64,000 bases of DNA from Nitrosopumilus cobalaminigenes (lineage in GTDB: Archaea > Thermoproteota > Nitrososphaeria > Nitrososphaerales > Nitrosopumilaceae), in assembly GCF_013407145.1 (NCBI RefSeq), contig NZ_CP026993.1, forward strand, positions 434,001 to 498,000, given 5' to 3'. Shown here piece by piece: positions 50,846-59,368 of the stretch; positions within the stretch are counted from its first letter, which is position 1; each line of letters opens with the position of its first letter. Below the pieces are notes generated by a model, which worked only from the letters and a program-made list of their open reading frames with translations, ran no database searches and was not told where the DNA came from. A program made the translations under genes and the position numbers.

Positions 50846-51692
50846 GAACTTCTGCCTTTTTGTTGCTTATTTTAGAAACTATGATGTGTCCTTCAAGTGT
50901 TGAAAATACTTTTTTCATTACTGCTTCATTTTCTTTTTTTGTTACTGCAGCTATTGATGGACCATTGCCTGAAACTGATGCTCCTAGTGCTCCTTTTTCA
51001 ATTAAATCTGTAATAATTCTAGGTTCTGAATTTAAAATAGATGCTGTAGCTAACCCATTGATGATCATTGCTTCCCAATAATTTGCTTTTCTAGCTAACT
51101 CCCAAGCATTATCAAAAATTGATGAAAGTATTTTCAATTTTTTCAAATTTCCTCTCTTTCTATTTTTTGGAATAAAGATCACTGCGATAAGATTTGATGG
51201 CCCTTTTTCAAATTGAATTCTTTTTTTCTTTGCATTATCTGTTACATTAAATCCTCCGTAATAACATGAACATGCATCATCATATGCTCCGGTAATGCTA
51301 ACTTTGGATTCAATTGATGCATCAACTCCTGCAAGTAAAATTTGTTGATCAGTAAATTTTGGTTTGAAAATTTTTGCACATGCCATAGCGATTGCTGAAG
51401 ATATGGCACTTGAACTTTTTAATCCATATCCTGTTGGAATTTCTGAATCAAGAGTAATTGAGATTTTGTTTTGTTCTAAATCTTTTTTTGAAACTACTTT
51501 TTCAACTGTTTTATTGATTAGTCTAGAACTAAGACTCTTATTTTCAGACTGAATTGTGATTCCTTTTCCTGGGCTTGACTCAACTGTTGCTTCTACTTTC
51601 AATCCTATTCCTAAGGTTGCTCCTTTTTGGTTTGCAATTGCATTAACTAGTGAGACTGCACCATGGACGGTAGCCTTTGCTTTTGCCATCAA
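50835..51692 (-). CDS. aroK: Shikimate kinase, archaeal GHMP type
   Basis: This kinase phosphorylates shikimate at the 3-hydroxyl. Unlike the bacterial P-loop AroK it belongs to the GHMP superfamily. The ATP motif is IPTGYGLKSSSAISSAIAMA, and the C-terminal GALGASVSGNGPSIAAV is also typical. The length is 285 residues. It is coupled to aroE upstream by a 4-bp overlap and to aroA downstream by 11 bp. Confidence 0.94.
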   Translation of the reverse strand: MMAKAKATVHGAVSLVNAIANQKGATLGIGLKVEATVESSPGKGITIQSENKSLSSRLINKTVEKVVSKKDLEQNKISITLDSEIPTGYGLKSSSAISSAIAMACAKIFKPKFTDQQILLAGVDASIESKVSITGAYDDACSCYYGGFNVTDNAKKKRIQFEKGPSNLIAVIFIPKNRKRGNLKKLKILSSIFDNAWELARKANYWEAMIINGLATASILNSEPRIITDLIEKGALGASVSGNGPSIAAVTKKENEAVMKKVFSTLEGHIIVSKISNKKAEVHEV

Positions 51693-52510
51693 AATCCTCC
51701 TAACAATGCTTTTTTCATGGCATTATAAGGTGCTTCGATACCGTGCCAAATCTCAAATGCTCTGACTGCTTGGCCTAGCAGCATTTCATATCCGTAAATT
51801 ATGATTGCCTTTTTTTCTTTGGCTTTTTTAATAAAATCTGTATTCATTGGCATGTACACAATATCATAAACAATTGTTTTTTCATTAATCCCTTCTAAAG
51901 AAATAACACTTGGTTCATTTCTAAGGCCTACTGATGTGGCATTTACAATGATGTCATAGTCTTTTGCTGTGTCTAAAACATCTTCAATTTTCATGGCATT
52001 TGCATCCAGACCAGTTGTTTTTGCAAATTCTGAAAGACTGGTTGCTTTTTCTAATGTTCTATTTGCAATGGTAATGCTTTTAGCTTTTTCTTTAGCAAAT
52101 CCTGCAACTATTGCTCTTGCAGCTCCCCCTGCCCCAATAAGCAGAACTTTGGTGTCTTTAATTTTTAATTCCTTTTTCTTAAATGGTTCCAAGAAACCAT
52201 CCATGTCTGTATTGTATCCTTTTAGAACTCCTTCTTTGTTTGAAACTGTATTTACTGCACCAATCAAACTGCATGATTCATCTATTTTATCTAAATATTT
52301 CATCATCTCTATTTTGTGTGGGATTGTAATGTTGAATCCATCAATTTTGATTTTTTTTAATCCTTCTATGCCTTCTTCTAATTCTCCTTTTGGAATTCTA
52401 TATGCGATATATGAAGAGTCTAAATCCATTTCTCTAAATGCTGCGCTGTGGATATTTGGAGATAATGAATGATCAATAGGATCTCCAATTACTGCAAATG
52501 ATTTACCCAT
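51689..52510 (-). CDS. aroE: Shikimate dehydrogenase
   Basis: This NADPH-dependent enzyme reduces 3-dehydroshikimate. The substrate site is DPIDHSLSPNIHSAAF with NITIPHKIEMM (catalytic Lys). The dinucleotide loop is LLIGAGGAARAIVAGF and NRTLEKATSL follows. The 273-residue length is usual. It lies 49 bp downstream of aroD and overlaps the aroK start by four bases. Confidence 0.95.
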   Translation of the reverse strand: MGKSFAVIGDPIDHSLSPNIHSAAFREMDLDSSYIAYRIPKGELEEGIEGLKKIKIDGFNITIPHKIEMMKYLDKIDESCSLIGAVNTVSNKEGVLKGYNTDMDGFLEPFKKKELKIKDTKVLLIGAGGAARAIVAGFAKEKAKSITIANRTLEKATSLSEFAKTTGLDANAMKIEDVLDTAKDYDIIVNATSVGLRNEPSVISLEGINEKTIVYDIVYMPMNTDFIKKAKEKKAIIIYGYEMLLGQAVRAFEIWHGIEAPYNAMKKALLGGF

Positions 52511-52559
52511 CTTATTTTCTTGAGTAATATGATTGATTTAAACTCTCAACTGGATATGC

Positions 52560-53231
52560 TTATTTTTTTAAATTTGTAATTTTTTTGACTTCATCTACAC
52601 TAAATTGTCCTGGAGCAATTGCTTTTCCTAGTGAAACGTAGGTGTATGGACTTCCTAAATACAGGCACAAAATCCTTGAAATTCTGCCATAATCTCCCAT
52701 GGCAAATGCAATGAGATTATTTTTCCCTCTTTTACTATACAGTTCTAACATTCTAGTAGAATCGTCTGTTGATTTTGCAGTACTTACTATTTTTACATTT
52801 GATGAGAATTTTCCCATTTGATTTATTTTCTTTTTTAGTTCAGAAGAATTTGGTGTTTTTTTAAAATCATGCCATGATACCAATAATTTTGTCTTTGTTG
52901 TTTTCAAATATTTTACCAAATCTGAGTTTTTTTTTAGCGTATTAAATTCAACATCTAGTAGATATGGATTGTATTCTGCAATTAATTTAAGAATTGCAAT
53001 TCTTTCCTTTTCATTCCCAGAAAATTTTCCGCCTTCTGTTTTTGGTCTTAGTGTGCAGACAATTCTATTAAGATTTTTTTTTATCAATTCTAATGCTTCT
53101 GGAATTTGTGAGATTTTCAAAAAATCTAATCTTACTTCTACAAAATCTGATTTTGAAAGTGCAATTTTTAATGTTTTTTTAGTTTTTGTTGGAGTTGTTT
53201 CTGCAATTGATACACATGTTTTGTATTTCAT
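52560..53231 (-). CDS. aroD: 3-dehydroquinate dehydratase, type I
   Basis: This type I dehydroquinase forms a Schiff base to make 3-dehydroshikimate. Catalytic residues are seen in VEVRLDFL, in LVSWHDFKKTP (His) and in VKIVSTAKSTDD (Lys). The C-terminal FAMGDYGRISRILCLYLG is also typical. The length is 223 residues. It overlaps the upstream dehydroquinate synthase gene by four bases. Confidence 0.94.
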   Translation of the reverse strand: MKYKTCVSIAETTPTKTKKTLKIALSKSDFVEVRLDFLKISQIPEALELIKKNLNRIVCTLRPKTEGGKFSGNEKERIAILKLIAEYNPYLLDVEFNTLKKNSDLVKYLKTTKTKLLVSWHDFKKTPNSSELKKKINQMGKFSSNVKIVSTAKSTDDSTRMLELYSKRGKNNLIAFAMGDYGRISRILCLYLGSPYTYVSLGKAIAPGQFSVDEVKKITNLKK

Positions 53232-54286
53232 TTTTCTAAAATATATTCATCTGAAACTTCCATTCCAAAATGTCTACCTGTTGCAGGTTTTGAATGAACC
53301 ATAACTGTATCTCCTTTCTTAAGATGGGTAACTGACACTAGTTGTCCATTTGATTTTACAAAGCGAATAGTTTCTGCATCTTGTGCGATAATTCCTCCTA
53401 CTTCTCCTCCTACAGTTGCTTTAATCATCAACATTGGTCTTCTTTCAATCTTTGATCTTCCTACAGTTGCTCTTCTTGCTTTACCTTTGGAATTAAGAAT
53501 TAAAACTTCAGAACCTGTTTCTACTTCTGAGAGATAGTTTGTTGTTCCATCTGGGGATAATGTGTAACAGTGAACTGCACCTGCATTTACTCTAAATGGT
53601 CTTGGTGATGTAAATGATGAACCAACTGATTCATTATGAACTAGAAATAGAAAGTTTGATCTACTTCCAATCAACATCCCTTCTCCTTTGTGAAGCATTG
53701 ATGCTGTGTCTACGCATACTCGTTCTCCATCTCCTACCTCTTTGATTTCTGTAATCTTTGCAGGTTTCATATCGAAACTCTTTGTTCCCAAGTATATCAT
53801 GACCTCTCTAACTTCGTTAATTGAGGATGTGCTAAAGATTACTCCATCTACCCCTACTTCTAAAATTGAAAACATTTTCCTGACTTCTTCAGGAGTACTT
53901 GCAATTGCAAAGATTTTGGTGTGAATTTTGTGTAGCTTGGCAATTATATTTTCTAAAGGAATGATTTTCCAATCTTTTACTTCAACTATGACAAAATCCA
54001 ATCCTTTCTTGGCAATGTTTAGAACATTTTCAATATCTGAGTTTGATAAAATCTGAAACTTTCTTCCAACTTTTTTGCCTTTAGGCTTTGTTCCGTCCTT
54101 ATCTAATACTACGTAATTTGCTGAACTTGATGGATATACTGTTTGAAGTTTGGTTTTTTTCTTGCCTAATTTTTTAGGGTCAAGATACACCATCTTAATT
54201 CCCTCATCTTCAAGCTGAGGCAAAAGTTTAGCCAATTGTGTCTGAGACACTTTGGGTGAAATTATTAATTCTCTAGTTTTACTCAA
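53228..54286 (-). CDS. aroB': 3-dehydroquinate synthase II (archaeal AroB')
   Basis: This archaeal enzyme oxidatively deaminates and cyclises 2-amino-3,7-dideoxy-D-threo-hept-6-ulosonate to 3-dehydroquinate with NAD. It is unrelated to bacterial AroB. The 352-residue protein matches the MJ1249-type family: ERVCVDTASMLHKGEGMLIG, then PRPFRVNAGAVHCYTLSPDG, and a C-terminal MVHSKPATGRHFGMEV. It overlaps the upstream heptulosonate synthase gene by 8 bp. Confidence 0.94.
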   Translation of the reverse strand: MSKTRELIISPKVSQTQLAKLLPQLEDEGIKMVYLDPKKLGKKKTKLQTVYPSSSANYVVLDKDGTKPKGKKVGRKFQILSNSDIENVLNIAKKGLDFVIVEVKDWKIIPLENIIAKLHKIHTKIFAIASTPEEVRKMFSILEVGVDGVIFSTSSINEVREVMIYLGTKSFDMKPAKITEIKEVGDGERVCVDTASMLHKGEGMLIGSRSNFLFLVHNESVGSSFTSPRPFRVNAGAVHCYTLSPDGTTNYLSEVETGSEVLILNSKGKARRATVGRSKIERRPMLMIKATVGGEVGGIIAQDAETIRFVKSNGQLVSVTHLKKGDTVMVHSKPATGRHFGMEVSDEYILEK

Positions 54287-55061
54287 TTTTTTTCAGTGCT
54301 TCCTTTGCTGTTCCTTTTCTGAAAATTATTTCAGCTAAAGCTTCTACCATTTTTTCAGGTGTCTTATGTGCAAAGATGTTTCTACCATATGTGACTCCTT
54401 TAGCTCCTGCAGTCATGGCGTCCTCAGTCATTTGAAGAATATCTAAATCTGTTTCTGCTTTAGGTCCACCTGCAATAACTATTGGAACTGGTGTACTCTT
54501 TACAATTTTTGAAAATGAATCAACATCTCCAGTGTATAATGTTTTAACAATATCTGCACCACATTCTGCTCCGATTCTTGCAACATGAGCTACAACTTCA
54601 GGGTCGTGTGGGTTTTTGATATTTTCTCCTCTCGGATACATCATTGCCAAAAGTGGCATTCCCCATTTGTGACATTGATCTGCTGTCATTCCGAGTTGTT
54701 CTAACATCTCTGGCTCTTCTTTGCCTCCAATGTTGATGTGTAATGAAACTCCATCAGCTCCCATTGCAGCTGCTTCTTTTACAGTTCCAGTAAGCATCTT
54801 ACGATTTGGTGCTAATGATAATGATGTGCTACTTGAAAAATGTACTAAAATTCCTACTTTGGTTGGTTTTGGTAATGCTTTGATAATTCCTTTGTTAATA
54901 ATTACACTTGTGAGTCCATGCCCTTCACATTTGTAAATTGTGTCTGCTGGGTTTTCAAGACCTTCAATGGGTCCATTTGAAATTCCGTGATCCATTGGAA
55001 TACACAACATTCTTCCTTTTCTGAGAATTCGATTAAGTCTAATTTGATTTCCTGATACCAT
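54279..55061 (-). CDS. aroA': 2-amino-3,7-dideoxy-D-threo-hept-6-ulosonate synthase
   Basis: This is the first enzyme of the archaeal shikimate entry, a class I aldolase-like TIM barrel (MJ0400 type). CIPMDHGISNGPIEGL and the Schiff-base lysine in ADIVKTLYTGDV are conserved; GVTYGRNIFAHKTPEKMVEA closes the barrel. ATG 55061 (MVSGNQIRLN) is preferred to an upstream in-frame codon that would add 25 basic residues. It heads the aro operon, so bacterial-type DAHP synthase is not needed. Confidence 0.94.
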   Translation of the reverse strand: MVSGNQIRLNRILRKGRMLCIPMDHGISNGPIEGLENPADTIYKCEGHGLTSVIINKGIIKALPKPTKVGILVHFSSSTSLSLAPNRKMLTGTVKEAAAMGADGVSLHINIGGKEEPEMLEQLGMTADQCHKWGMPLLAMMYPRGENIKNPHDPEVVAHVARIGAECGADIVKTLYTGDVDSFSKIVKSTPVPIVIAGGPKAETDLDILQMTEDAMTAGAKGVTYGRNIFAHKTPEKMVEALAEIIFRKGTAKEALKKIE

Positions 55062-55185
55062 GATTTGATCTCGTTTTCGTGCCCTACTTAAAAATAACGT
55101 GAATCTTTGAACTATTCTTTCTCCGAAATTGCGCACAAATCACTCATTTTGTTTAATTCTTTTTTTGTTCATTATTTCTACCAAG

Positions 55186-55194
55186 AATTAAATA
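55186..55194 (+). promoter_or_regulatory. TATA-like box of mqnC
   Basis: GAATTAAAT lies about 28 nt upstream of TTG 55219. It supports TTG as the start of a leaderless message. Confidence 0.4.
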
Positions 55195-55218
55195 GAAATT
55201 CTAAAGGATGAAGATCAC

Positions 55219-56337
55219 TTGAGTCAGACTACTGAGCAGATACAAAAAAGCGATATCAAAGATATTTTAGAAAATTCCCTAGCTGGAAAAAGACCTGGGC
55301 CTGAGGATATTTTGAGATTATTAGAGTCTGATGATGTTCATTTGATGGGTCTTACTGCTGGCCATCTCACAAGAAAACAATTTGGCAAAAAAGCCTCTTT
55401 TGTAAATAACATAATTTTGAATTACACCAATGTATGTATCACCGATTGTAAATTCTGTGCATTTTACAGATCTCCTGGTGCTGAAGATTCTTACACATTA
55501 ACACTTGATGAAATTGAATCTAGAGTGAAAACTTCTTGGGAGATGTTTAAGATTCGCCAAGTCTTGATTCAGGGTGGTCATAATCCAAATTTGAAGATTG
55601 AGTATTATGAAGACGCATTTAAAATGATTAGAGAAAAATTCCCAACCGTTGGGGTTCATGGATTATCTACATCTGAAATTGACATGATTGCAAGAGTTGA
55701 AAAATCTTCTACAAAAGAAATTTTATCTCGATTAAAAGATGCTGGATTACAATCAATTCCTGGTGCTGGTGCTGAAATTCTAACTGATTCAGTTAAAGAA
55801 ATTATCAGTCCAAAGAAAATTTCCAGTGATGATTGGATTCGAATTATGGATGAAGCACATTCTCTTGGAATTCCTGGTTCTGCTACCATGATGTATGGTC
55901 ATGTAGAAAACAACAATGACATTGTATCACACTTTTCAAAAATCGTCAAACTCCAAGAAAAGACCAATGGCTTTATGGCATTTATCCCATGGAACTTTGA
56001 ACCAAATAATACCTTGATGCATGAAGAAGGTATTGTAGAATATGGTACTGGTGGAATCCAACTCTTGAAAATGATAGCAATATCTAGACTTGTTCTTGAT
56101 GGTTTAATACCTCATATCCAATCTTCCTGGCTAACTAATGGTGTTGGAATGGCTCAACTCGCATTGCAATATGGGGCTGATGACTTTGGTGGCACTTTGA
56201 TTGGAGAAGAGGTTGTTTCTTGTACTGGAGCACGTTCTACAGAACTAACTGATAAAATAATTGTCGATGCAATTCATCAAATTGGATATCAGGTAGAAGA
56301 ACGAGATAATTTCTATAATCCTATTTCTATTCTATAA
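55219..56337 (+). CDS. mqnC: Dehypoxanthine futalosine cyclase (MqnC-like radical SAM)
   Basis: This radical SAM enzyme closes a ring of dehypoxanthinylfutalosine in futalosine-route menaquinone synthesis. The cluster motif is VCITDCKFCAFYRSPG (Cys-x3-Cys-x2-Cys). VLIQGGHNPNLKIEYYEDAF, FMAFIPWNFEPNNTLM and PHIQSSWLTNGVGMAQLALQ are closer to MqnC than to the F420 enzyme CofH, which is the main alternative. The length is 372 residues. It is convergent with a UbiD-type decarboxylase, with 6 bp of overlap. Confidence 0.82.
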   Translation: MSQTTEQIQKSDIKDILENSLAGKRPGPEDILRLLESDDVHLMGLTAGHLTRKQFGKKASFVNNIILNYTNVCITDCKFCAFYRSPGAEDSYTLTLDEIESRVKTSWEMFKIRQVLIQGGHNPNLKIEYYEDAFKMIREKFPTVGVHGLSTSEIDMIARVEKSSTKEILSRLKDAGLQSIPGAGAEILTDSVKEIISPKKISSDDWIRIMDEAHSLGIPGSATMMYGHVENNNDIVSHFSKIVKLQEKTNGFMAFIPWNFEPNNTLMHEEGIVEYGTGGIQLLKMIAISRLVLDGLIPHIQSSWLTNGVGMAQLALQYGADDFGGTLIGEEVVSCTGARSTELTDKIIVDAIHQIGYQVEERDNFYNPISIL

Positions 56338-57774
56338 TCCGTAACTAGACCATTTTGAATCCACTAGATTCTTTGTATCTTCATCAACTTTGACTTGTTG
56401 CTGTATTTCTCTCATGTATCCTTCTTCTCTTGTTTTTTGAGTAGCATCAATTCCCATCTTCGATCCCAAATTGACTAATGGTGATGCAGGATCGAGTGTA
56501 TCAGTTGGGGCGTTGTCTATAATTGTAGTATCTCTAGCTGCATCTGCTCTTGTAGTAATTGCCCATATCACATCGTTGATGTCATGTACATTGATATCCT
56601 CATCTACTACAACAAACATTTTGGTTAGGGATAACTGTCCCATTCCCCATAACCCCATCATTACTTTTTTTGCTTGACCTGGATATCTTTTTTTGATTGA
56701 AATAATTGCAAATCCTTGGAACCATCCTGCTGCTGGCATACTAAAGTCAACGACTTCTGGATGGAACATTTGAATCAATGGTAAAAATGAACGCTCTATT
56801 ACTTTTCCAATATATGCATCCTCAAGAATTGGTTTTCCTACAACTGTTGTAACATAAATTGGATCTTTTCTTCTCATGATCCCTGTCAGTGTAAATGTTG
56901 GATATGGTTCCACTGGAGTATAGTATCCTGTATGATCACCAAATGGCCCTTCATCTCTAATGTCTGCAGGATCTACATATCCTTCTAAAACAATTTCAGC
57001 ATTTGCTGGAACATCCAAATCTATGGTTTTACACTTTACCGTTTTGATTCCTTCTTTTCTAGTAATTCCTGCAAATAGATATTTGTCTAGTCCTTCAGGA
57101 ACTGGTGCAATTGATGAAAATATTGTAGCTGGTTCTCCACCAATAATTATTGCAGTTGGAATTTTTTCACCCTTGTCTTTTGATATGTCGCTGTGATGTG
57201 CACCTCTCTTGTGTTTTTGCCAGTGCATTAATGCATGAGTTTTATCTACAATTTGCATTCTGTAAACTCCTAGATTTCTAACTCCAGTTTCTGGATGTTT
57301 TGTTGCAACTAAACCTAATGTAATGAATCGTCCTGCATCATCAGGCCATGATTTTAAAATTGGAATGTCATCAAATGATGCTTCACTAGATGTAATTTCA
57401 GTTACAGGTCCACTAGTTTCTGCTTTAGGAAATGATGCAGTCATCTTTGTAAGTTCTGGAAGTTTTTTAATTTTGTTTAGTAATCCTGATGGAACATCCA
57501 TCTTTGTCATATCTGCAATTCTTTGACCAATTTCTGTAAAGTCTGTCATTTCCAATCCTATCTCTAATCTTTTCATTGAACCAAACGCGTTTCCTAAAAT
57601 TGGCATATCGAATCCTTTGACATTTTCAAAAAGTATTGCTGGACCATTAGAGTACATCTCTCTCCTCATAATTTCTGCAACTTCTAAATCAGAATCAACT
57701 TCAGTTTTTACTCTCTTTAATTCGCCATGTTTTTCAAGTTCTACGATGAAATCTTTGATGTCTTCTATACCCAC
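56332..57774 (-). CDS. UbiD-family decarboxylase
   Basis: This prenylated-FMN-dependent decarboxylase has 480 residues. Recognisable blocks are NLGVYRMQIVDKTHALMHWQ (the UbiD prFMN site with the RMQ segment), EGPFGDHTGYYTPVEPYPTF and the C-terminal ATTRADAARDTTIIDNAP. With MqnC next door, removal of a carboxyl group in menaquinone synthesis (MqnL-like) is plausible. UbiD in ubiquinone-like or aromatic acid metabolism is possible too. The start is GTG. Confidence 0.9.
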   Translation of the reverse strand: MGIEDIKDFIVELEKHGELKRVKTEVDSDLEVAEIMRREMYSNGPAILFENVKGFDMPILGNAFGSMKRLEIGLEMTDFTEIGQRIADMTKMDVPSGLLNKIKKLPELTKMTASFPKAETSGPVTEITSSEASFDDIPILKSWPDDAGRFITLGLVATKHPETGVRNLGVYRMQIVDKTHALMHWQKHKRGAHHSDISKDKGEKIPTAIIIGGEPATIFSSIAPVPEGLDKYLFAGITRKEGIKTVKCKTIDLDVPANAEIVLEGYVDPADIRDEGPFGDHTGYYTPVEPYPTFTLTGIMRRKDPIYVTTVVGKPILEDAYIGKVIERSFLPLIQMFHPEVVDFSMPAAGWFQGFAIISIKKRYPGQAKKVMMGLWGMGQLSLTKMFVVVDEDINVHDINDVIWAITTRADAARDTTIIDNAPTDTLDPASPLVNLGSKMGIDATQKTREEGYMREIQQQVKVDEDTKNLVDSKWSSYGL

Positions 57775-57815
57775 ATTGATTCTCTAGTCAGATCAAGTAT
57801 AAGCTTAACTCGATT

Positions 57816-58190
57816 CTACATTGGTGGAAGTTCAGTTTTCTTGTCATGTCCACCAGAACCAAATTTACAGTAAAAACACAATTCTGACTCCATGTACTTT
57901 AATTGCTCAACTTGGATTGCTCCTAACTTTAATGCAATTTTTGTTAGAATTTTGTATTTTAGAGGCATTGCCGGAATTACTTCATCCATGTATACTCTGT
58001 AATGATCTGGACAAAACTTTAGAGTAACTTTTGATGGCTCTTTGCCTTTTTCATTAACTTGTTTGGTGAAATTGATCTGTTCTCGAATGTATTCATGTTT
58101 AGGACATGGACAATCTTTGCCTCCAGGATGTTTGTAGGCTGGAGTGTTCTTCCAATCAAATTCTGGATATTCTTTCTCAAAGTCATCCAT
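57816..58190 (-). CDS. Cys/His-rich small protein, unknown family
   Basis: This 124-residue protein has several cysteine pairs (DCPCPKH near residue 26, then LKFCPDHY, then LCFYCKFGSGGH at the C-terminus), suggesting a zinc or Fe-S site. A hydrophobic stretch is absent. ATG 58190 (MDDFEKEYPEF) is chosen because GCATATAAAAC at 58211-58221 lies about 26 nt upstream; a longer frame with ATG 58214 would run into this box. It is divergent from the first TLPKG gene and may share its promoter region. Confidence 0.72.
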   Translation of the reverse strand: MDDFEKEYPEFDWKNTPAYKHPGGKDCPCPKHEYIREQINFTKQVNEKGKEPSKVTLKFCPDHYRVYMDEVIPAMPLKYKILTKIALKLGAIQVEQLKYMESELCFYCKFGSGGHDKKTELPPM

Positions 58191-58210
58191 GAGATCAATT
58201 GTGCAATTTA

Positions 58211-58221
58211 GCATATAAAAC
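58211..58221. promoter_or_regulatory. Possible shared divergent TATA region
   Basis: GCATATAAAAC is centred about 26 nt from the ATG of the Cys/His-rich gene on the minus strand. It could also serve the plus-strand TLPKG gene, whose ATG would then follow a leader of about 45 nt. Confidence 0.4.
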
Positions 58222-58286
58222 TTGATCAAAATTAGTTGGCGTAATCAACCCAAATGTACATAAACCCCGGATTGGCCATCAAAAAT

Positions 58287-58997
58287 ATGGCAGCTGCTAA
58301 AAAGCAAACAAAAGCAGATCTTGAAAGCAAGATTGCAGAATTAGAAGCAAAGCTAAACAAACTTTCTACTCAGCTAGACACAAAACCAGCTGAAGTAAAA
58401 CCGGCAGAAGCTAAACCCGCAGAAACAAAACCTGCTGAGGTTAAGCCAAAACCAACATTGCCAAAAGGCTCTGAGGTTAAACCAGCTGAAACAAAACCAG
58501 CTCCAGCAAAACCTGCTGAGAGACCTGCAGCAACTACAAAACCAAAAGGTACACTACCAAAAGGTTTTGAAGAAAAATCTGCAGAGGTTCCAAAACCAGC
58601 TGAAACTACAAAAGACCTTCCAGCAGCAAATACTGTTCAAGAGGCATTAGAGAATGCATACATGACAGCTCCTATGACATCATTCCATGATTATAGGGCC
58701 AAAGTCACAGGTTATTCTCCAGCACCTAACAGATACTTTGTTAGACTAACTGCTCCTGTAGGAAAAGTTCCAACCAAAAATTGGAATGACCAAAAAGCAA
58801 CAGTAACTGGTTACACAGCATGTTCAAACCAATACTATGCAACAAGAGCAAGAATGGCATACCATCCTGCTGATAAAACATTTGGAAGTTTTAGTGGAGT
58901 CAATATGACAGTTGAAGGTGTTGATGCAAAAGCACAACAAACACCAACTCCAGAACCACCAAAGCCTAAAAGAGGCACACTACCAAAAGGTTTCTAA
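58287..58997 (+). CDS. TLPKG-motif protein A, coiled coil plus duplicated domain
   Basis: I do not recognise this 236-residue protein. In order it shows a coiled coil (ADLESKIAELEAKLNKLSTQ), a Pro/Ala/Lys/Glu linker, and a compact domain with two internal repeats (DYRAKVTGYSPAPNRYFVRL and DQKATVTGYTACSNQYYATR). Three copies of a TLPKG motif occur as PTLPKGSE, GTLPKGFE and RGTLPKGF at the exact C-terminus. There is no signal peptide, so it is cytosolic. ATG 58287 is chosen by alignment with the paralogue at 59369. A short-linear-motif role for TLPKG is inferred. Confidence 0.75.
   Translation: MAAAKKQTKADLESKIAELEAKLNKLSTQLDTKPAEVKPAEAKPAETKPAEVKPKPTLPKGSEVKPAETKPAPAKPAERPAATTKPKGTLPKGFEEKSAEVPKPAETTKDLPAANTVQEALENAYMTAPMTSFHDYRAKVTGYSPAPNRYFVRLTAPVGKVPTKNWNDQKATVTGYTACSNQYYATRARMAYHPADKTFGSFSGVNMTVEGVDAKAQQTPTPEPPKPKRGTLPKGF
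58647..58853 (+). repeat. 207-bp block repeated at 59678-59884 (copy 1)
   Basis: This block spans the duplicated domain of the first TLPKG protein and appears identical, including synonymous positions, to the second copy 1031 bp downstream. A second near-identical stretch of about 60 bp follows. Such identity next to strongly diverged flanks points to a recent duplication or gene conversion. Confidence 0.9.
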
Positions 58998-59065
58998 TTC
59001 AAAAATATCTTTTATTTTATATTTTTAATAGTAATATTCTTCTTTGATCATACACTATACTGTAT

Positions 59066-59257
59066 ATGGCTCCAAAAAGTAAATGCCCTAACTGTCAGCA
59101 AAATGAATGGCTTGAAAATAATGAACTAAGCTATCTCCCAACTGTAATGAAAATGGATGATGGAACATATGCCGCAGATCCGCATAATGGAATTCATGTT
59201 AGATTATGGCGTTGTAACAATTGCATGTATGTGATGCAATTCTGGGAACCTGATTGA
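59066..59257 (+). CDS. 63-residue zinc-ribbon protein between the TLPKG genes
   Basis: This small protein has Cys7-x2-Cys10 (CPNCQQNEW) and Cys50-x2-Cys53 (WRCNNCMYVMQF), a zinc ribbon. It lies between the two TLPKG paralogues and is read in the same direction, so the three may form a functional set. I do not recognise a family. It does not look like a truncated TLPKG gene. Confidence 0.75.
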   Translation: MAPKSKCPNCQQNEWLENNELSYLPTVMKMDDGTYAADPHNGIHVRLWRCNNCMYVMQFWEPD

Positions 59258-59337
59258 TAACAAACTGATGAAATTTTTACAAAATATTCTTTGATTTTGC
59301 TAATTATTTTGAATAAATTTTTCCGATGATCAAAATG

Positions 59338-59346
59338 TAAATAAAC
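59338..59346 (+). promoter_or_regulatory. TATA-like box of TLPKG gene B
   Basis: GTAAATAAA is centred about 26 nt upstream of ATG 59369. It supports that ATG and the matching N-terminus of the first paralogue. Confidence 0.45.
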
Positions 59347-59368
59347 AATGCAATATTTACTGTAAGGA

